Shown here: in pieces, positions 61,614-64,000 of the stretch
How positions within the stretch are numbered: position 1 is the stretch's first letter
How the letters are laid out: each line of letters opens with the position of its first letter
NCBI GenBank assembly: GCA_034770075.1
Contig: JAVJAP010000217.1
Coordinates: 124,001 to 188,000, forward strand
Reading direction: 5' to 3'
Length of the DNA: 64,000 nucleotides
From: Aralia elata
Lineage: Eukaryota > Streptophyta > Magnoliopsida > Apiales > Araliaceae
The notes under the pieces: generated by a model
The model's input: only the letters and a program-made list of their open reading frames with translations
Database searches by the model: none
Told to the model about the DNA's origin: nothing
Position numbers and translations under genes: made by a program

Positions 61614-61723
61614 TCCTCCCCTCCTTAAAAGGATTCTGTCCCCAGAATCACAACACAATTAATTCTTCTGTTACATTCTCCCCTTCTTACAAAGATTCTG
61701 TCCCCAGAATCGCGATACAAAGA
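61614..61723 (-). other. Duplicated polypurine-tract region
   Basis: GATTCTGTCCCCAGAATC occurs twice (about 61632 and 61694), each beside a CTCCCCTYCTT stretch, so the end of the element body before the LTR is locally duplicated. GATTCTGGGGACAGAATC is itself a palindrome. Confidence 0.65.
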
Positions 61724-61910
61724 TTAAACAAATAATTGAGAATAACTCTGCATCATTTTCTTTTCGAGTTCCCACGTAGCTTCTTCAGCACTGTGGTTCC
61801 TCCAGATTACCTTAACAGAAGGTATTACTTTATTTCTGAGAACCTATTCTTTCCTGTCTACTATCTGTACAGGTATCTCTTCATAGGATAAATCTTTCTC
61901 AAACTGTATT
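61724..61910 (-). pseudogene. Chromodomain end of a Ty3/gypsy polyprotein, broken
   Basis: The frame ends TAA at 61724-61726. It carries the chromodomain tail typical of plant chromovirus-type gypsy retrotransposons: a run resembling IPSVKVIWRN, then EEATWELEK. In those elements the chromodomain follows integrase and guides insertion to heterochromatin. There is one in-frame TAG between RKE and VLRNK. The upstream part is cut off at 61910 by another LTR, so this is a fragment. Confidence 0.75.
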
Positions 61911-64000
61911 TGTGACGCCCCCAAATCCGGGTCACCCGAACCGCGGACCTGGTTCGTCACTTTCCCATACATGCATCAAACTATTGATAACTTACAGCGG
62001 AAATAAAGGAATACTTACATTGATATAACATAAATATTCCTGTCCCAAGTCTCGAAACCAAAACTTCTACAAAGCGTAACTTAATACATAAGGGTAATTA
62101 AGTCTTAATACATCACAAAAGCCAACGAGTCTTACTACATAATCAAAATGATGATCTTAACGGTACAAAGCTAATCAGTAGCTATGCCTTTGCCTTTATC
62201 CTTCCCTGAGCTTTCACCACGGGCTCCACTAACTGAAATATTTTAAGGAAAGCAAGGGTGAGCAACAAATTTGCTCAGCAAATATGATAACAATGGTTAT
62301 GAATCATCAAATGAATACTTTATGGCTTACAAGAATCAAGAGAATAAAAGATGGCTCGAGAATTTGCACAATCTCAACGAATGATCTCATTACCACAATT
62401 GTAGGGCCTCTATGGACCGAATGATTTTAATGTTTCCAAATAGAGGAAATATTCTATACTGAGTGGTCATTATGACACTGAACTTTTACTAGAATCACCA
62501 GAAATTCATCCGATAATCCGACATACTAATACAATAGGTGATCAGCCTAATGTACCCGGTGTTATGCATAACCCCTTTAACATACTGTTCGCGCACGTGT
62601 CGGTTCCCCGACATACATACTGTTTCCCCTGCTGTGAGGGTTGTTCATCTCAGCTTTACATAGGAATCCAAACCAAACAATTTGATTGGATAGCTTTACT
62701 TAACAACAATGATGACTAAACATACGTCTAGCCGAAACAAGTGGCGTAAACTATTTCTTTAAACAGTTCATGAATGAAGAACTTAAATGTTTCACAATCC
62801 AACAACAGATAATAAATTCAAATACATAAGTTGTGAATATCAGCAATTTATCTTGATGTGGGGTAATTGACGATAATTAATCCACTAAATAATTGAAAGT
62901 AATAACTCAGTTTGAGTCATGAAACCTGTAACAATATACCTGTTTGCACGAAATAAGAAGTAGTGCATAGGTTTAGAAACTTGCCCAGCACAAGGGTTAG
63001 ACAAGGGTTAAAGAAGAACTTGCTCAATTATAAGTTAAGGTAGTGAACTTGCTCGATAAATAACTTGAGTAAGGTTAGAGAAAACTTGCATTCGATATAT
63101 AGAAAAAATGAAGTTAGGGAACTTGCCCAACTCAAGGATTAGACAAGCGTTAGGAAACTTGCAACAACATAAAATGATCGCTCAATCAATAATTAACTCG
63201 CACAATAGAACTTGCCCAACACAAGGGTTAGACAAGGGTTAAGGAAACTTGCTCGATAAATAACTTGAGTAAGGTTAGAGGAAACTTGTCTGAAGCGCTG
63301 CTACAATAATACAACACACGCTCCTTAATGTCCTACACGATTAAGTACATATTTACACAACAATTAGGCACATTCCAAATAATGGTTCAAAACGAACGCT
63401 GCATCAATAAAACACATTTATTGCCCTACGACTACCCAGTCGGGGGTCTCGCTCCCTGGAAACCAAGCCTAAATTGCAATTAGATTACTCAATTTCTGCC
63501 TTAAGACAATACCAATTTGGTTGACATTTGGAAAAACAATTAAGCAATTAAGGCTTGCCAAAATATGATTAATTAACCTGTTTAATCATTTAATACAAGG
63601 AAAAATATAGGTGTTGGACCCGTTGAAAAGGATTCATTGGGTTCGACCCGACTTGACCCGACCCAGGCTGGACGCGGCACTGGCGCTGTAGCGCCAGGCC
63701 TTGGTACTGGACCTCACGCTGCGGCGTGAGTCCCGTGTCTTCTCCATGACCGGGCTTCGCGCTGCGGCGCGAGCCCTATAACTTGGATCTCACGCTGCGG
63801 CGTGAGCTCCGGTCTATTCCCATCATTGCCCCTCGCTGCAGCGTGAGCTGCAGGGCTTATGAGTGGCGCTGCGGCGCGACTCTCCAGTAGCCGGATTCTG
63901 GGTTTCTTCCCAGTTCGCGACTCCGACCTCCGGCCACTCCAACCTCCATAACTCCTTCAATACACAAGCAAATTGGTTCATTTTGGACTCTATGGACTCC
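61911..64000 (-). mobile_element. Second long gypsy-type LTR, runs off the window
   Basis: It begins TGTGACGCCCCCAAATCCGG, clearly related to the start of the LTR at 58747, and cuts into the chromodomain frame before it. It holds repeated AACTTGCCCAACACAAGGG / GGGTTAGACAAGGGTTA segments (about 62980-63290) and GC-rich palindromes near 63660-63900. No end is in view. Confidence 0.7.
63670..63890. repeat. Cluster of GC-rich CTCACGCTGCGGCGTGAG palindromes
   Basis: At least six near-palindromes (GGCGCTGTAGCGCC, CTCACGCTGCGGCGTGAG twice, TCGCGCTGCGGCGCGA, CTCGCTGCAGCGTGAG, GGCGCTGCGGCGCGA) in 220 bp. They occupy a similar part of this LTR to that of the CTCGCCGGGGCGAG cluster in the related LTR. 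Confidence 0.8.

Overview
This window is nuclear DNA of a flowering plant, most likely a eudicot. The evidence is AT-rich intergenic sequence, genes split by GT-AG introns, plant-specific families (ALOG/LSH, FAR1-type Mutator transposase, URT1, nucleoplasmin-FKBP) and dense plant transposons (MULE, hAT and Stowaway MITEs, Copia and Ty3/gypsy LTRs, often nested). All readings were made by eye. Splice sites were placed by consensus plus reading-frame continuity, and homology comes from recognising the families, not from searches.

Layout. 1-2174: a tandem array of 0.67-0.8 kb units derived from the 3' end of a Copia element. 2209-13631 (+): a recognisable but broken KU80 (XRCC5) gene with nine exons from the vWA region to the stop, at least four disabling lesions and transposon-filled introns. 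13813-14860: a TIR element with long arms just after the KU80 stop. 15744-20146 (-): a broken FKBP43-type nucleoplasmin/FKBP prolyl isomerase, tail-to-tail with KU80, with a triplicated linker exon. 22072-27630: a non-autonomous LTR element (LTRs starting TGTTAACGCC) carrying a 2.77 kb solo LTR and a coding-direction minisatellite. 29133-33202: a nearly complete autonomous-type MULE with 160 bp TIRs and a FAR1/MULE transposase broken by one N-terminal frameshift. 34790-36104: a small unrecognised membrane-protein gene with a 5' UTR intron and a probable frameshift. 37507-37764: a Stowaway MITE. 39175-42963: a TIR element interrupted by a small TRIM-like LTR element. 44278-45540: a perfect 193 bp tandem duplication and a long compound ATA microsatellite. 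45723-48080: a Copia remnant whose LTR was hit by a Pack-MULE (45889-47239) that captured part of an LSH/ALOG gene. 48765-51656 (-): a URT1-like uridylyltransferase core gene whose last exon lacks a usable in-frame acceptor. 52922-57037: a second TGTTAAC-type LTR element carrying a 2.07 kb solo LTR. 57342-57532: a foldback MITE. 57754-61910 (-): Ty3/gypsy chromovirus-type sequence (coiled-coil ORF, PBS, 2.87 kb LTR, chromodomain remnant). From 61911 to the end: another long gypsy-type LTR.

The genes do not form a pathway. The main story is decay and transposon turnover: two normally conserved nuclear genes (DNA-end binding and chromatin prolyl isomerase) decaying side by side, which suggests a redundant duplicate segment; a transposon caught carrying a developmental-gene fragment; and an approximately 19-21 bp palindrome (CCGCTAGAAATTCTAGCGG and variants) present eight times in two separate elements, which I could not match to a described feature. 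Because the 2 kb MULE reading frame is open apart from one base, the KU80 and FKBP43 lesions are unlikely to be only sequencing noise, although two of them lie in homopolymers.
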